Below are positions 53,268 to 61,333 of a DNA stretch of 64,000 bases, one piece after another (position 1 is the first letter of the stretch; every line of letters starts with the position of its first letter). This stretch comes from Lachnospiraceae bacterium NK4A144 (GTDB lineage Bacteria; Bacillota; Clostridia; Lachnospirales; Lachnospiraceae). The notes under the pieces were generated by a model that was not told where the DNA came from, made no database searches, and saw only the letters and a program-made list of their open reading frames with translations. The position numbers and the translations under genes were made by a program. The stretch is taken from contig AUJT01000013.1 in assembly GCA_000424365.1 (NCBI GenBank), positions 47,052-111,051 on the forward strand, given 5' to 3'.

Positions 53268-55181
53268 ATGAATTCTAACATTCTTGCCCACAATCTGTCA
53301 GCTATGAATGCCAAGCGGCAGCTTGGACTTAACAATAAATCAAAAGCTACTGCCATGGAGCGTCTTTCCTCCGGCTATAAGATAAATCGTGCCGCGGACG
53401 ATGCTTCAGGTCTTGCCATGTCCGAAAAAATGCGCCGCCAGATCAGAGGACTGGATCAGGGTGCTCGAAATATCCAAGAAGGAATCTCCTACTGCAAGAT
53501 CGCTGACGGAGCATTAAACGAAATCTCCGACATCACAAACCGTATGGAAGAACTCGCTGTTAAAGCTGCAAACAGTACAAACTCAGACAGTGATAGAGCT
53601 GCTATAAATGAAGAAATCCAACAGCTAAAAGCAGAAACTGAGCGAATTCTCAGCACTACTAAATATAATGAAATATATATCTGGAAAGGCGGTTCTCCTA
53701 AAACTAATACCGTTCCTTCCGGCACAACCATGGTCAATGCCATAAATTACGAATTAAAAACCTTTGGCACAAACATGGGTATGGAACACACAAACTTAAA
53801 CGCAGCCGCTTATCCTGTAGATAATAAAATATATATCGAAACCGATACTACACAAGGGATTCGTTTTTATTGGACCGGATACAACGGAATCGAATATAAA
53901 TCAAACTGGAAAAATTGGCCAGCAGATGAAACCGCAAGTATTCCTGACCCAAATAATCCCAACAGAACCATTACTGTCACTCATCCCGGAGCTATGAATA
54001 CAACAGTTGCAGAACTGATGGACTATAGTCTTTACCCTGATGCTGTAGGAATAAACGGAATACTTAAGTATTCAACCAATGAATATACTACCCAGGCAGA
54101 CCTGATTACTTCGCTTAACGGATGCTATTTTGATGTGAATATCGATTATGAGCATGAATCAATAATATACAATCAAAACGGCATATCCAAAATCGAAGAT
54201 AATTCCGATACCGATCCCGTTCTAGTCGACTGCAGTACGGACGTACAACTTACATACCCTGCACTTGTTAAATCAGAATGTGATTTTGACGGCAAAGCAG
54301 ACACTTCATTTGCCAGAGCCAAACCATCTAACGCAAATAATTTTATAAATAAACCAACCATTTCTAATGGTCAATATAGCGGGACATGTAAGTTTCAATT
54401 TGAATTTGACAATATCGGAACTGTTACTGCAACTACAAACGATACTATTCCAAATACTTTTACCGCTGGTTCCCTCATCCACTTGAATTTTAATCTAACT
54501 TCAAATACATCATTCACAATCGGCAGCAACTCAACACAATATACTGACGTTGGAACACTAAGAGTTAGTATACTCCCTCAAAGTGGTGATACCTTTAACG
54601 ATATTATGAATAAACTAGTTGGTATCGGTGGAATTGATATTTATTATTCTAATTACTATAAGAACAACAGCGATAATGGAAAAGGCGGAAAAAACTATGT
54701 CTCTTCTGTAATCCATGCTCAGACTCCTAAAATCGAGATTCCACAATACAGTACAGAAGAAATATTGGATACTACTACTGAACGAACCATTCCAATACAT
54801 ACAGCTTCTGAGAGCACTGAAAATGTCAGGATCAATATAACCTATCCCATTCTCAACTTATCGATTTTGGGACTTTCGGATACAAACGTTCTTACCGTTG
54901 ATGACGCCTTACAAGCACTGGACGATATTCAATATGCTCATGAAACGATAAATGATGAACGAGCCCTCTTCGGTGCATATCAGAACCGATTAGAGCACGC
55001 CTACAACGGCACACTGAACACAGTTGAGAACACAACCGCTGCCGAATCCCGTATACGAGACTCGGACATGGCTGAACTCATACGTTGGTACTCTCTCACA
55101 CAAATCCTGACCAACGCCGGCGAAAGTTTGCTCGCTCAGGCAACCAAAAATCCCGAAACGGTGCTGAAACTTCTGCAATGA
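53268..55181 (+). CDS. fliC: Flagellin with a large central insertion
   Basis: 637 residues from the ATG at 53268 (GGAGGG four bases upstream; a TTG at 53256 lies within the ribosome site and is rejected). The conserved N-terminal D0/D1 segment is NSNILAHNLSAMNAKRQLGLNNKSKATAMERLSSGYKINRAADDASGLAMSEKMRRQIRGLDQGARNIQEGIS. The C-terminal D1/D0 segment is ALFGAYQNRLEHAYNGTLNTVENTTAAESRIRDSDMAELI. Between them are ~390 residues of Asn/Thr-rich surface domain (simple flagellins have few or none). No other flagellar or chemotaxis gene is in the window, so this is an orphan structural gene. Confidence 0.95.
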   Translation: MNSNILAHNLSAMNAKRQLGLNNKSKATAMERLSSGYKINRAADDASGLAMSEKMRRQIRGLDQGARNIQEGISYCKIADGALNEISDITNRMEELAVKAANSTNSDSDRAAINEEIQQLKAETERILSTTKYNEIYIWKGGSPKTNTVPSGTTMVNAINYELKTFGTNMGMEHTNLNAAAYPVDNKIYIETDTTQGIRFYWTGYNGIEYKSNWKNWPADETASIPDPNNPNRTITVTHPGAMNTTVAELMDYSLYPDAVGINGILKYSTNEYTTQADLITSLNGCYFDVNIDYEHESIIYNQNGISKIEDNSDTDPVLVDCSTDVQLTYPALVKSECDFDGKADTSFARAKPSNANNFINKPTISNGQYSGTCKFQFEFDNIGTVTATTNDTIPNTFTAGSLIHLNFNLTSNTSFTIGSNSTQYTDVGTLRVSILPQSGDTFNDIMNKLVGIGGIDIYYSNYYKNNSDNGKGGKNYVSSVIHAQTPKIEIPQYSTEEILDTTTERTIPIHTASESTENVRINITYPILNLSILGLSDTNVLTVDDALQALDDIQYAHETINDERALFGAYQNRLEHAYNGTLNTVENTTAAESRIRDSDMAELIRWYSLTQILTNAGESLLAQATKNPETVLKLLQ

Positions 55182-55189
55182 CACGCAAA

Positions 55190-55233
55190 AAGACTGCTGA
55201 CTTAGAAAATCTCTAAATCAGCAGTCCTCTTTA
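55190..55233 (+). terminator. Flagellin terminator
   Basis: A GACTGCTGA/TCAGCAGTC stem extended by TTAGA/TCTAA (one mismatch between the two parts) is followed by CTCTTTAG. It begins 9 bp after the stop. Confidence 0.8.
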
Positions 55234-55243
55234 GTTATCACTC

Positions 55244-55315
55244 AGCAGATAGCGGGATTCGAACCCGTGTCGCTGGCTTGGGAAGCCGGAATACTAACCA
55301 CTGTACTATATCTGC
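55244..55315 (-). tRNA. tRNA-Gly (anticodon CCC)
   Basis: The minus strand folds as a cloverleaf. Acceptor GCAGATA/TATCTGC, D-arm with GTGGTTAGTA, anticodon loop TTCCCAA (anticodon CCC) and T-arm CGGGTTCGAATCCCG are all seen. The anticodon stem has one C-A mismatch. CCA is not encoded. It reads the GGG glycine codon. Confidence 0.93.
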
Positions 55316-55349
55316 ATTATGAACGCCGACATATCTTATCGACATCTTT

Positions 55350-55378
55350 ATAGTACTAAAAATCTAGCGATCAGTCAA
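55350..55378 (-). promoter_or_regulatory. Promoter of tRNA-Gly
   Basis: TTGACT (55373-55378), a 17-bp spacer and TACTAT (55350-55355) on the minus strand, about 35 bp before the tRNA 5' end. Confidence 0.55.
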
Positions 55379-55554
55379 GATTTTACGCTTAGTGTATACA
55401 TTTTTTTGTAATGAAAGAAGTCTCTGTTCGCGTCCTTCCATAGTCCTGCATTAACTGGTGAGAGTTAAGTATATCAGCTGCTTTTTTGTCTTCATAAAAT
55501 TGTACCCCTCCAAATTTTTGTTGACAATTATAACAAAGTTCTTTAAGATAATAA

Positions 55555-56126
55555 TTAAGAAATGGGTTTTTCACCGGGTAGGGCATCAGCCTGACAGGAC
55601 TTGCTCGTTTCTTTTTTTATTTCCATAACATCGTACAAATACTTCTTTCCACTACCCGCGTGTCTGATTAAAAGCCTTGCATGAAATATGTTATAACCAC
55701 TGATTTCCCCATCATCACCATAGACTGGTAAACCGAAACGAGTATCGTATCTATACCATCCATTTTTTGCATCACGTCCATGTTTTTTCTTCCTGTTTTC
55801 CTCAAATACGCCGTTGGTTGCTATTTCTATCATCTCAGGAATTCCCTGAGCAGCATTTGCCTTAGCTTTAGCGACAGCCCCTTTCAGCTTCTTTGTATAA
55901 ATCGATCCTGCATATTCTCCCGGAAGATTTGTCCCTATATACACAATCTCTCCATCTTCCGCTATTGAATAAAAATCCCCAACATAATCTTTAAGATAAT
56001 GTTCAACATCTTCCCAATTTAGGCTTCTCTTCCCCTTAAAAATAATGTCATTTATCATGACAATGTTGTTTCCGTCTGCATCCTTTATTACGGACACGTT
56101 TCTTGCTTTATTCTCTTTCTCCATAA
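55555..56126 (-). CDS. Hypothetical protein of a toxin-antitoxin-like module
   Basis: About 190 residues; family not securely recognised. It has a charged N-terminus (ARNVSVIKDADGNNIVMINDIIFKGKRSLNWEDVEHYLKDYVGDFYSIAEDGEIVYIG) and a central helical part. The C-terminal portion, KKKHGRDAKNGWYRYDTRFGLPVYGDDGEISGYNIFHARLLIRHAGSGKKYLYDVMEIKKE, has the His/Arg/Tyr/Lys pattern of phage-associated barnase/EndoU-like nuclease domains; that resemblance is suggestive only. It overlaps the upstream HTH gene by 19 bp. The start is uncertain (ATG 56126 preferred to the ATG pair inside the AAAAGG ribosome site). Confidence 0.65.
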
Positions 56127-56326
56127 TGCTCATCATCCTTTTTAATAAGTTTCTCCATCCTTATGTAATACTCCAAAAGTCTTACAACATAGTCCGGCGC
56201 ATGGCGCATATCCCGTTCCCATTCTGTGACTGTTCTATAAGGAATATCAAAATAATCACAAAATTCCCTTCTATTCATACCAGTACTTTCGCGAAGTTCT
56301 TTTATTTTCTTTGCTTTATTATCCAT
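56108..56326 (-). CDS. Small XRE-type HTH protein, putative antitoxin/repressor
   Basis: 72 residues, essentially one helix-turn-helix domain (MDNKAKKIKELRESTGMNRREFCDYFDIPYRTVTEWERDMRHAPDYVVRLLEYYIRMEKL). The recognition helix is PYRTVTEWERD. GGGGGTGATAATTC precedes the ATG. It overlaps the downstream gene by 19 bp. Two inverted copies of TTACACAAyGTGTA bracket its promoter, the layout expected for an autorepressing antitoxin. Confidence 0.82.
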   Translation of the reverse strand: MDNKAKKIKELRESTGMNRREFCDYFDIPYRTVTEWERDMRHAPDYVVRLLEYYIRMEKLIKKDDEHYGERE

Positions 56327-56345
56327 GAATTATCACCCCCTAAAA

Positions 56346-56395
56346 TACACGTTGTGTAATATTGTAACACATATATTTTCCTTACACAATGTGTA
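56346..56395 (-). promoter_or_regulatory. Promoter with two inverted operator copies for the HTH module
   Basis: The minus strand has -35 TTGTGT (56384-56389), a 17-bp spacer and extended -10 TACAAT (56361-56366). Palindromes TACACGTTGTGTAA (56346-56359) and TTACACAATGTGTA (56382-56395) cover the start-site side and the -35 respectively. Confidence 0.78.
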
Positions 56396-56635
56396 TCTAA
56401 GCAGGGGTGATTTCAGAATCCAGAGAAATCAGCCTACACCAATCCGCGGATAACGCCTCCCACAATGTGCCGCCGGACACCTTATATCTGATCTAAAAAT
56501 GATAAAAAGAAAACGCCAGACTCGTGAACTTAAATCACAAGCTGACGCTCTTCATAATGACAATATTTAATTCTTCTGCAATAAAAAAGTGCGATTAGGT
56601 TGTCATGCGTGCCATAGTCATATTTAATAATTAGT
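56396..56635. other. Intergenic region between the HTH module and the decarboxylase gene
   Basis: It contains an imperfect CGCCAG...CTGACGC-type hairpin near 56515-56560 that may end the dlt-like operon, though the T-run is poor. No supported gene. Confidence 0.35.
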
Positions 56636-57790
56636 TCAACGTCCTAACGGCACATTGATCTCATCTGCCGGTTCTGATCCACGGATCATTTTTAACTCTG
56701 AACCGGTTCTTAGCCACAGTTCCGGCAATTTCCTTGAGAGGAAAAGCGCCGGTGCTTCCATTGCGGAATATGCTCCTGTTCTCTCAAAGACAAGCTCATC
56801 ACCGATTTCCAGCGGGGAAAGGTTTATATCCCTGGCTAGTACATCTGCTGTGGTGCAGAGACTTCCGCAAAGGGTATAGACTTCTTCTCCGTCTCTCTTT
56901 ACCTCCTGTCTTACAGGCGGCATCTTCATAGCCATCATCTGACCAAAATAGTTCACCTGATGCATACCGCCGTCAAGGATAACGTAATTCACGCCTCTAT
57001 TTGACTTTATATCGCAGACAGACGTGTGATACTCTCCACAGGTTGCAGCAAAATATCTTCCCATCTCGATGCTCAGAGGATACTCCTCTGCAAAAGCCCT
57101 GAGAAGAGGTGCCGCTTCACTCAAGATCTTGTCATCCTTTTCCTGAAGCGACGGGTTAAAGAACTCGACAGCGAACCCTGCACCATATTCAACGATTTCC
57201 GGCTGAAACCCTGCCTTTTCCTTGAGAACAGAAAGAATTCCACGGATTTCTTCCAGATCTTTCTCTATCTTCTTTCCACGAGTCTTTCCTGTACCGGAAA
57301 AATAATGAAGTCCCATGAAATTCAGATGCTCATAGTACTCTTTATGAGAAAGGATTTCTAAGAGATCCTCTTCACTCATTCCAAACTGACTTCCTGCAGA
57401 AAAACGAAGAATAACATTCAGTTTTTCAGAAACATTCTCACACTCAGCACCCTTTTCTAAAAGCTCCACATGACGGATACTTTCAGCTGTAAGAATCTCT
57501 GCGCCGTACCGTATCGCCTCTCTGATATCATGAAGTTCCTTCATCACACCGGAATAAAGTATCTTTTCCGGAGGTATATGAAGTCTCTCTATGATAGACA
57601 GTTCTCCCGGGCTGCATACTTCAAACATGGTGATCTCGCAAGGAAGCGGTCCTGTAAGTATAAAAGGATTTGCCTTGATAGAATAAACCAGCGGAATACC
57701 CGGCAGCGCCTCCTGCACTTTTCGTACAGACTGCGCAAAAACATCAGAATTGAAAACATAGTAAGGTGTCTGTGGTTCTCTGCGATCCAT
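56636..57790 (-). CDS. PLP-dependent fold-type III decarboxylase (LysA/BtrK-like), last gene of dlt-like operon
   Basis: 384 residues, somewhat shorter than diaminopimelate decarboxylase (~420). PLP lysine K39 in VYSIKANP. HYFSGTG (~162-168) matches the H-x-G-S segment and EYGAGF (201-206) the Gly-rich phosphate loop. EMGRY (242-246) replaces EPGR. CGSLCTTADVL (308-318) carries the catalytic cysteine region, with GAYSAMEA following. These features place it among decarboxylases, not racemases. Its ATG is 2 bp after the stop of the acyl carrier gene, so the two are tightly coupled. BtrK of butirosin synthesis, a relative, decarboxylates a glutamyl group while it is bound to an acyl carrier. CAGAGGA precedes the ATG. 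Confidence 0.82.
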   Translation of the reverse strand: MDRREPQTPYYVFNSDVFAQSVRKVQEALPGIPLVYSIKANPFILTGPLPCEITMFEVCSPGELSIIERLHIPPEKILYSGVMKELHDIREAIRYGAEILTAESIRHVELLEKGAECENVSEKLNVILRFSAGSQFGMSEEDLLEILSHKEYYEHLNFMGLHYFSGTGKTRGKKIEKDLEEIRGILSVLKEKAGFQPEIVEYGAGFAVEFFNPSLQEKDDKILSEAAPLLRAFAEEYPLSIEMGRYFAATCGEYHTSVCDIKSNRGVNYVILDGGMHQVNYFGQMMAMKMPPVRQEVKRDGEEVYTLCGSLCTTADVLARDINLSPLEIGDELVFERTGAYSAMEAPALFLSRKLPELWLRTGSELKMIRGSEPADEINVPLGR

Positions 57791-57792
57791 CT

Positions 57793-58023
57793 TTATTCCT
57801 CTGAAAGGCTCTCTACAAGCTTTGTAAGCGCATCAAGAGAATCAAAGTTCTCAGCCTTTAATTCCTTTGGTGTGATCTCAATATCAAACTCATCATCAAG
57901 CTCAGAAACGATAGAAACTATATCAAAAGACTCCAGCAGTCCGCCGGAAACAAGCTCTGTCTCATTTTCAAAATCAATGTCAGGTCTCTGGTCCTGAAGG
58001 ATCTCAAGTATTCTGTCTCTCAT
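57793..58023 (-). CDS. Acyl/aminoacyl carrier protein (DltC-like)
   Basis: 76 residues, acidic, four-helix carrier fold. The phosphopantetheine attachment site is GGLLESFDIVSIVSEL with Ser32. DltC proteins usually have D-S here, so E-S is a small departure. Expected to carry the amino acid activated by the neighbouring AMP ligase. GGAGGA is 8 bp before the ATG. It stops 2 bp before the decarboxylase gene. Confidence 0.92.
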   Translation of the reverse strand: MRDRILEILQDQRPDIDFENETELVSGGLLESFDIVSIVSELDDEFDIEITPKELKAENFDSLDALTKLVESLSEE

Positions 58024-58147
58024 GTAAAAATTCCTCCTAAATATACGTCAGTTAAAAGCTGACAAAAAATTGCCGGATGTCCGTTTTTGCATTGCCGTGC
58101 ATAATACGCACGTCAGCAAAAAAGGCTCTTAAATATATCCGCATCAC

Positions 58148-59665
58148 CTATTGTATCCCCGCTTCTCTCTTAAGGGAAGATAAATCTGTTTTTCCGTTAG
58201 GAAGTTTTGGCAGATCTTCCATTTTTACTACTTTTCTGGGGATCATAAATCCGGGAAGCTCTGTTCTAAGGAACAGTACGAGGTCTCTCTTTTCCATTTC
58301 TCCGGAATAAAACAGCCAGATGATCTCTTTATCGTGGTCGTAAAGCACTGAGCACTCTGCTACACCGGCGCTCTGTCCTGCAGCAGCCTCTATTTCATCA
58401 AGTTCGACTCTGTGTCCCATATGCTTTACCTGACGGTCACGGCGTCCGTGAAACTCCAGTATTCCGTCCTCTCTGTACTTTCCGATATCACCGGTTCTGT
58501 ACATCCTCTCAGAATACTCAGTAACAAGCGGATTTCTCACAAAAGCTGCCTCTGTGCGTTCCGGATCTCTGTAATATCCAAGTGCCAGAATAGGTCCGCT
58601 TACGCAGATCTCACCTTCTTCTCCTACTGCTGCCTCTTCGCCATTGTCCTTTAATAAAAATACATTGTAATTATCATAAGGAACGCCGATCGGCAGGATC
58701 TCATCATCAGTAACCTGATGATCCACACGATAATAGGTGCAGGACGCAGTAGCTTCTGTCGGACCATACTGATTAACAAATACAGCTTCCGGCAGATTTT
58801 CCTGCCATATCCTCAGAACCTTTCCTGGCATCACAGAGCCTGAAAAACAGATCTTTTTAAGAGTCTTAAGCCCTGTGTCCTTAAATGCTCCGAGCTTTGT
58901 AAGAACTGTCAGTCCTGACGTGCTCCAACCGATAGTAGTGATCTCTTTTTCATTCATGAGGTTAAAGAGCTCATCCGGCTGCATGAAGTACTCTTTCGGA
59001 AGGAGATAATCTGATGCACCCGTGAGAAGCGGCACGTAAATATCACGGACAGCCGCGATATAATCAAGAGGTGACTGACATCCTATCTTGTCTTCTCTGC
59101 GGATCCCCATCATGTGCGCATACGCGCTTATATAGCACATAAGCGAATGATGGCTTGTGAGAACTCCCTTCGGCCGTCCGCTGGAACCGGATGTAAAAAT
59201 GATATAAAGCGGTTCATTTTCCGTCATTCGTGTTCTGATCTTATTGAGAACAGGCCACGCAGTTAATCCTGTATTAAGTTCCTCCCGTACAAATACCGGA
59301 CACGCTGCTATTTCTGCATATTTCGATGCAGTCTCCAGATTTTCATTCTCCGTAAGAACTGCTGACGGCTTTAATGTGTCCAAAATCTTGCACACGCGGT
59401 CTTCCGGCAGCGTCACATCGATCGGAGCATAAACATGTCCGCTGTAGACCACTGCGAGATAAGAAACTATTGTATGAACCGTCCGCCCCATCATAACCGC
59501 TATCGGCGCAGGATCAGTGATTTTTTCCGCAAGACGGCTTCCTATACGTCTCGCTTCCTCGAGAGTCTGACGAAAGGTAATGGCTGTATTCTCATCTTCA
59601 TAAGCTATATTATCAGGTGTAAGGCGGCCCGCTTTCTCAAGCCACTCCAAAACATTCTTTTCCAT
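58148..59665 (-). CDS. AMP-forming amino-acid adenylation enzyme (DltA-like)
   Basis: 505 residues, the length of DltA. Core motifs: A3 IIFTSGSSGRPKGV (~155-168), A5 NQYGPTEATASC (~299-309), A7 YRTGDIGKYREDG (~389-401), A8 GRRDRQVKHMGHRVELDEIE (~407-426) and the A10 lysine in LPNGKTDLSSLK (K492). The A4 substrate region reads SPLDYIAAVRDIY (D201), differing from the FDLSVMD of D-alanine-specific DltA, so the amino acid specificity is open. It activates a substrate with ATP and loads the carrier protein. GGGAGTAGGAA precedes the ATG. Confidence 0.9.
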   Translation of the reverse strand: MEKNVLEWLEKAGRLTPDNIAYEDENTAITFRQTLEEARRIGSRLAEKITDPAPIAVMMGRTVHTIVSYLAVVYSGHVYAPIDVTLPEDRVCKILDTLKPSAVLTENENLETASKYAEIAACPVFVREELNTGLTAWPVLNKIRTRMTENEPLYIIFTSGSSGRPKGVLTSHHSLMCYISAYAHMMGIRREDKIGCQSPLDYIAAVRDIYVPLLTGASDYLLPKEYFMQPDELFNLMNEKEITTIGWSTSGLTVLTKLGAFKDTGLKTLKKICFSGSVMPGKVLRIWQENLPEAVFVNQYGPTEATASCTYYRVDHQVTDDEILPIGVPYDNYNVFLLKDNGEEAAVGEEGEICVSGPILALGYYRDPERTEAAFVRNPLVTEYSERMYRTGDIGKYREDGILEFHGRRDRQVKHMGHRVELDEIEAAAGQSAGVAECSVLYDHDKEIIWLFYSGEMEKRDLVLFLRTELPGFMIPRKVVKMEDLPKLPNGKTDLSSLKREAGIQ

Positions 59666-59689
59666 TTCCTACTCCCATATTTAGAATTT

Positions 59690-59744
59690 GTTACTGTTAA
59701 CTCGCATTCAGCTCGCTCACATAACAGATTGTGCAAATTATAAC
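59690..59744. repeat. Shortened derivative of MITE family B
   Basis: 55 bp between the MBOAT and ligase genes. It starts GTTACTGTTAACTCGCATTC and continues AGCTCGCTCACATAACAGATT, matching the left part of the family B elements. It ends AATTATAAC, an inverted terminus. The central hairpins have been lost and no target duplication is visible. Confidence 0.6.
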
Positions 59745-61333
59745 TAAAACTTTGCATATATCATGCCTGCTGCATCGTAGCCATTTCCATATGCTCCGAA
59801 AAGTACGATAACAAACACGCACGCATACCAGAAAAGCATTCGTACTATAAACGGTTTCGACATTAATGTCGCTCTTATCGGATATCCAATCTCTTTCAGC
59901 ACACTTATGATGATAACCACAAAGAGACCGATGATCACTGTCCAGTAATCCCAAAAATCCATACCGAGAAGTCCCAGATTATCCGTAAGTACATTCCAGT
60001 GGAAATTTGTAAAGATCTGCTTAAACATCTCATATCCCACAGAAAATGTATCCGCACGGAAGAACATCTCTCCTATGATCACAAGGAAAAACAGCTTCAC
60101 AAACCTGAACACACGAACCGGAACCGACGTCTCTTTAAGCTTCATTTTTTCAAGAATGAAAAGGAACGGTCCCTCAACTATATTTTCAAGCTCGATCAGT
60201 ACAAAATAGTACATTCCGTAAAAAATGTATGTCCATCTCGGTCCATGCCAGAGACCGTTAGACAGCCACACGAGAAACAGTGCCAGCGCCGGCGCTGCCA
60301 GATTTCCCACATTTTTTCCAAAGCGGTCACGGATCTTTTTTGTGAACTTCATTACAGGCTTTGAGAGCGTCACAGGATAAAAAATATAATCCTTAAAGAA
60401 CGTTCCAAGTGTTATGTGCCAGCGTCTCCAGAAATCAGATGCGTTTTTTGCAAAGAATGGCTGTCTGAAATTCTCATGCATGTGGATTCCGAGCGTCATT
60501 CCGCTTCCGATAACGATATCTATTGTACCGGAGAAATCCATATATTCCTGAAGCGTAAAGAGAACCGCAGCTGCCAGTGACAGAGAACCATCCATGATAT
60601 TATTCTGGAACAAAATATCAACAGCCGGTGCCAGGTGATCTGCGATCACAAGCTTCTTAAACAATCCCCAAAGTATCCTCTGATAACCTTCCGCAAGGTC
60701 AGCTGCCATTACCGGTTCCCCTGCAGACAATCTGTCAGCTATTTCATTATAGCGCGAGATCGGTCCCTCAAGGAGCTTTGGAAAGAATGTCATAAAGAGG
60801 AGCAGCTTTATAAAATCGTGCTCAGCTGCGATATCCTCTCTGTACACATCTGTGAGATACGCTATTGATTCCAGCGTAAAGTAAGAAATACCCACAGGAA
60901 CCGCAAGTTCAAGAAGATTCCAGTGAAAACCTCCATGAAAAGCCTGACTTATCCTCACGATAGTGAGTCCTACAAAGTCCGCATATTTCATTATAATCAG
61001 AACCAGAAGCAGCAAAACTATAGAAGCTGTAAGGACCTGTTTTTTCTTTTTAGTTCGTTCTTTGCGCTTTATCTCTTTGTTGCCGGATATCGACTCCATC
61101 ATGCGTCCAGCGCCAAAGGAAATACCGGATGCCAAAATCGGAAAGATCACAAGGAGCCCACTGAAACTCACATAAAAAATGAGGTTTGCGGCGAGAAGCA
61201 CATATCTTCGGAATGTCTTAGAGCTCAGCTGATAAAAGAGTAAAGTAAGCGGTAAAAAAAGCACCGGATAATACCATACCGCATAGGACACGCCTGTCCC
61301 GGATCTCATAAAGTCAAAAAAATGATTTATCAC
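59744..61333 (-). CDS. MBOAT family membrane O-acyltransferase (DltB-like)
   Basis: About 529 residues from the GTG at 61333, whose last two bases overlap the TGA of the upstream gene (GTGA); AAAAGGCGG lies upstream. A longer TTG-initiated frame is rejected. It has about 11 membrane helices. MBOAT landmarks are WRRWHITLGTFFKDYIFYPV (first conserved His ~306) and WLSNGLWHGPRW (catalytic His ~363). FFPKLLEGPISRY and QEYMDFSGTIDIVIG are also typical of DltB. It is expected to pass the carrier-bound group across the membrane to an extracellular acceptor with the DltD-like protein. Confidence 0.93.
   Translation of the reverse strand: MINHFFDFMRSGTGVSYAVWYYPVLFLPLTLLFYQLSSKTFRRYVLLAANLIFYVSFSGLLVIFPILASGISFGAGRMMESISGNKEIKRKERTKKKKQVLTASIVLLLLVLIIMKYADFVGLTIVRISQAFHGGFHWNLLELAVPVGISYFTLESIAYLTDVYREDIAAEHDFIKLLLFMTFFPKLLEGPISRYNEIADRLSAGEPVMAADLAEGYQRILWGLFKKLVIADHLAPAVDILFQNNIMDGSLSLAAAVLFTLQEYMDFSGTIDIVIGSGMTLGIHMHENFRQPFFAKNASDFWRRWHITLGTFFKDYIFYPVTLSKPVMKFTKKIRDRFGKNVGNLAAPALALFLVWLSNGLWHGPRWTYIFYGMYYFVLIELENIVEGPFLFILEKMKLKETSVPVRVFRFVKLFFLVIIGEMFFRADTFSVGYEMFKQIFTNFHWNVLTDNLGLLGMDFWDYWTVIIGLFVVIIISVLKEIGYPIRATLMSKPFIVRMLFWYACVFVIVLFGAYGNGYDAAGMIYAKF

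Noticed and set aside
55389..55586. A 65-residue minus-strand frame overlapping the end of the toxin-like gene
   Set aside because: No ribosome site, different frame from the real gene, and no recognisable composition; most likely non-coding.
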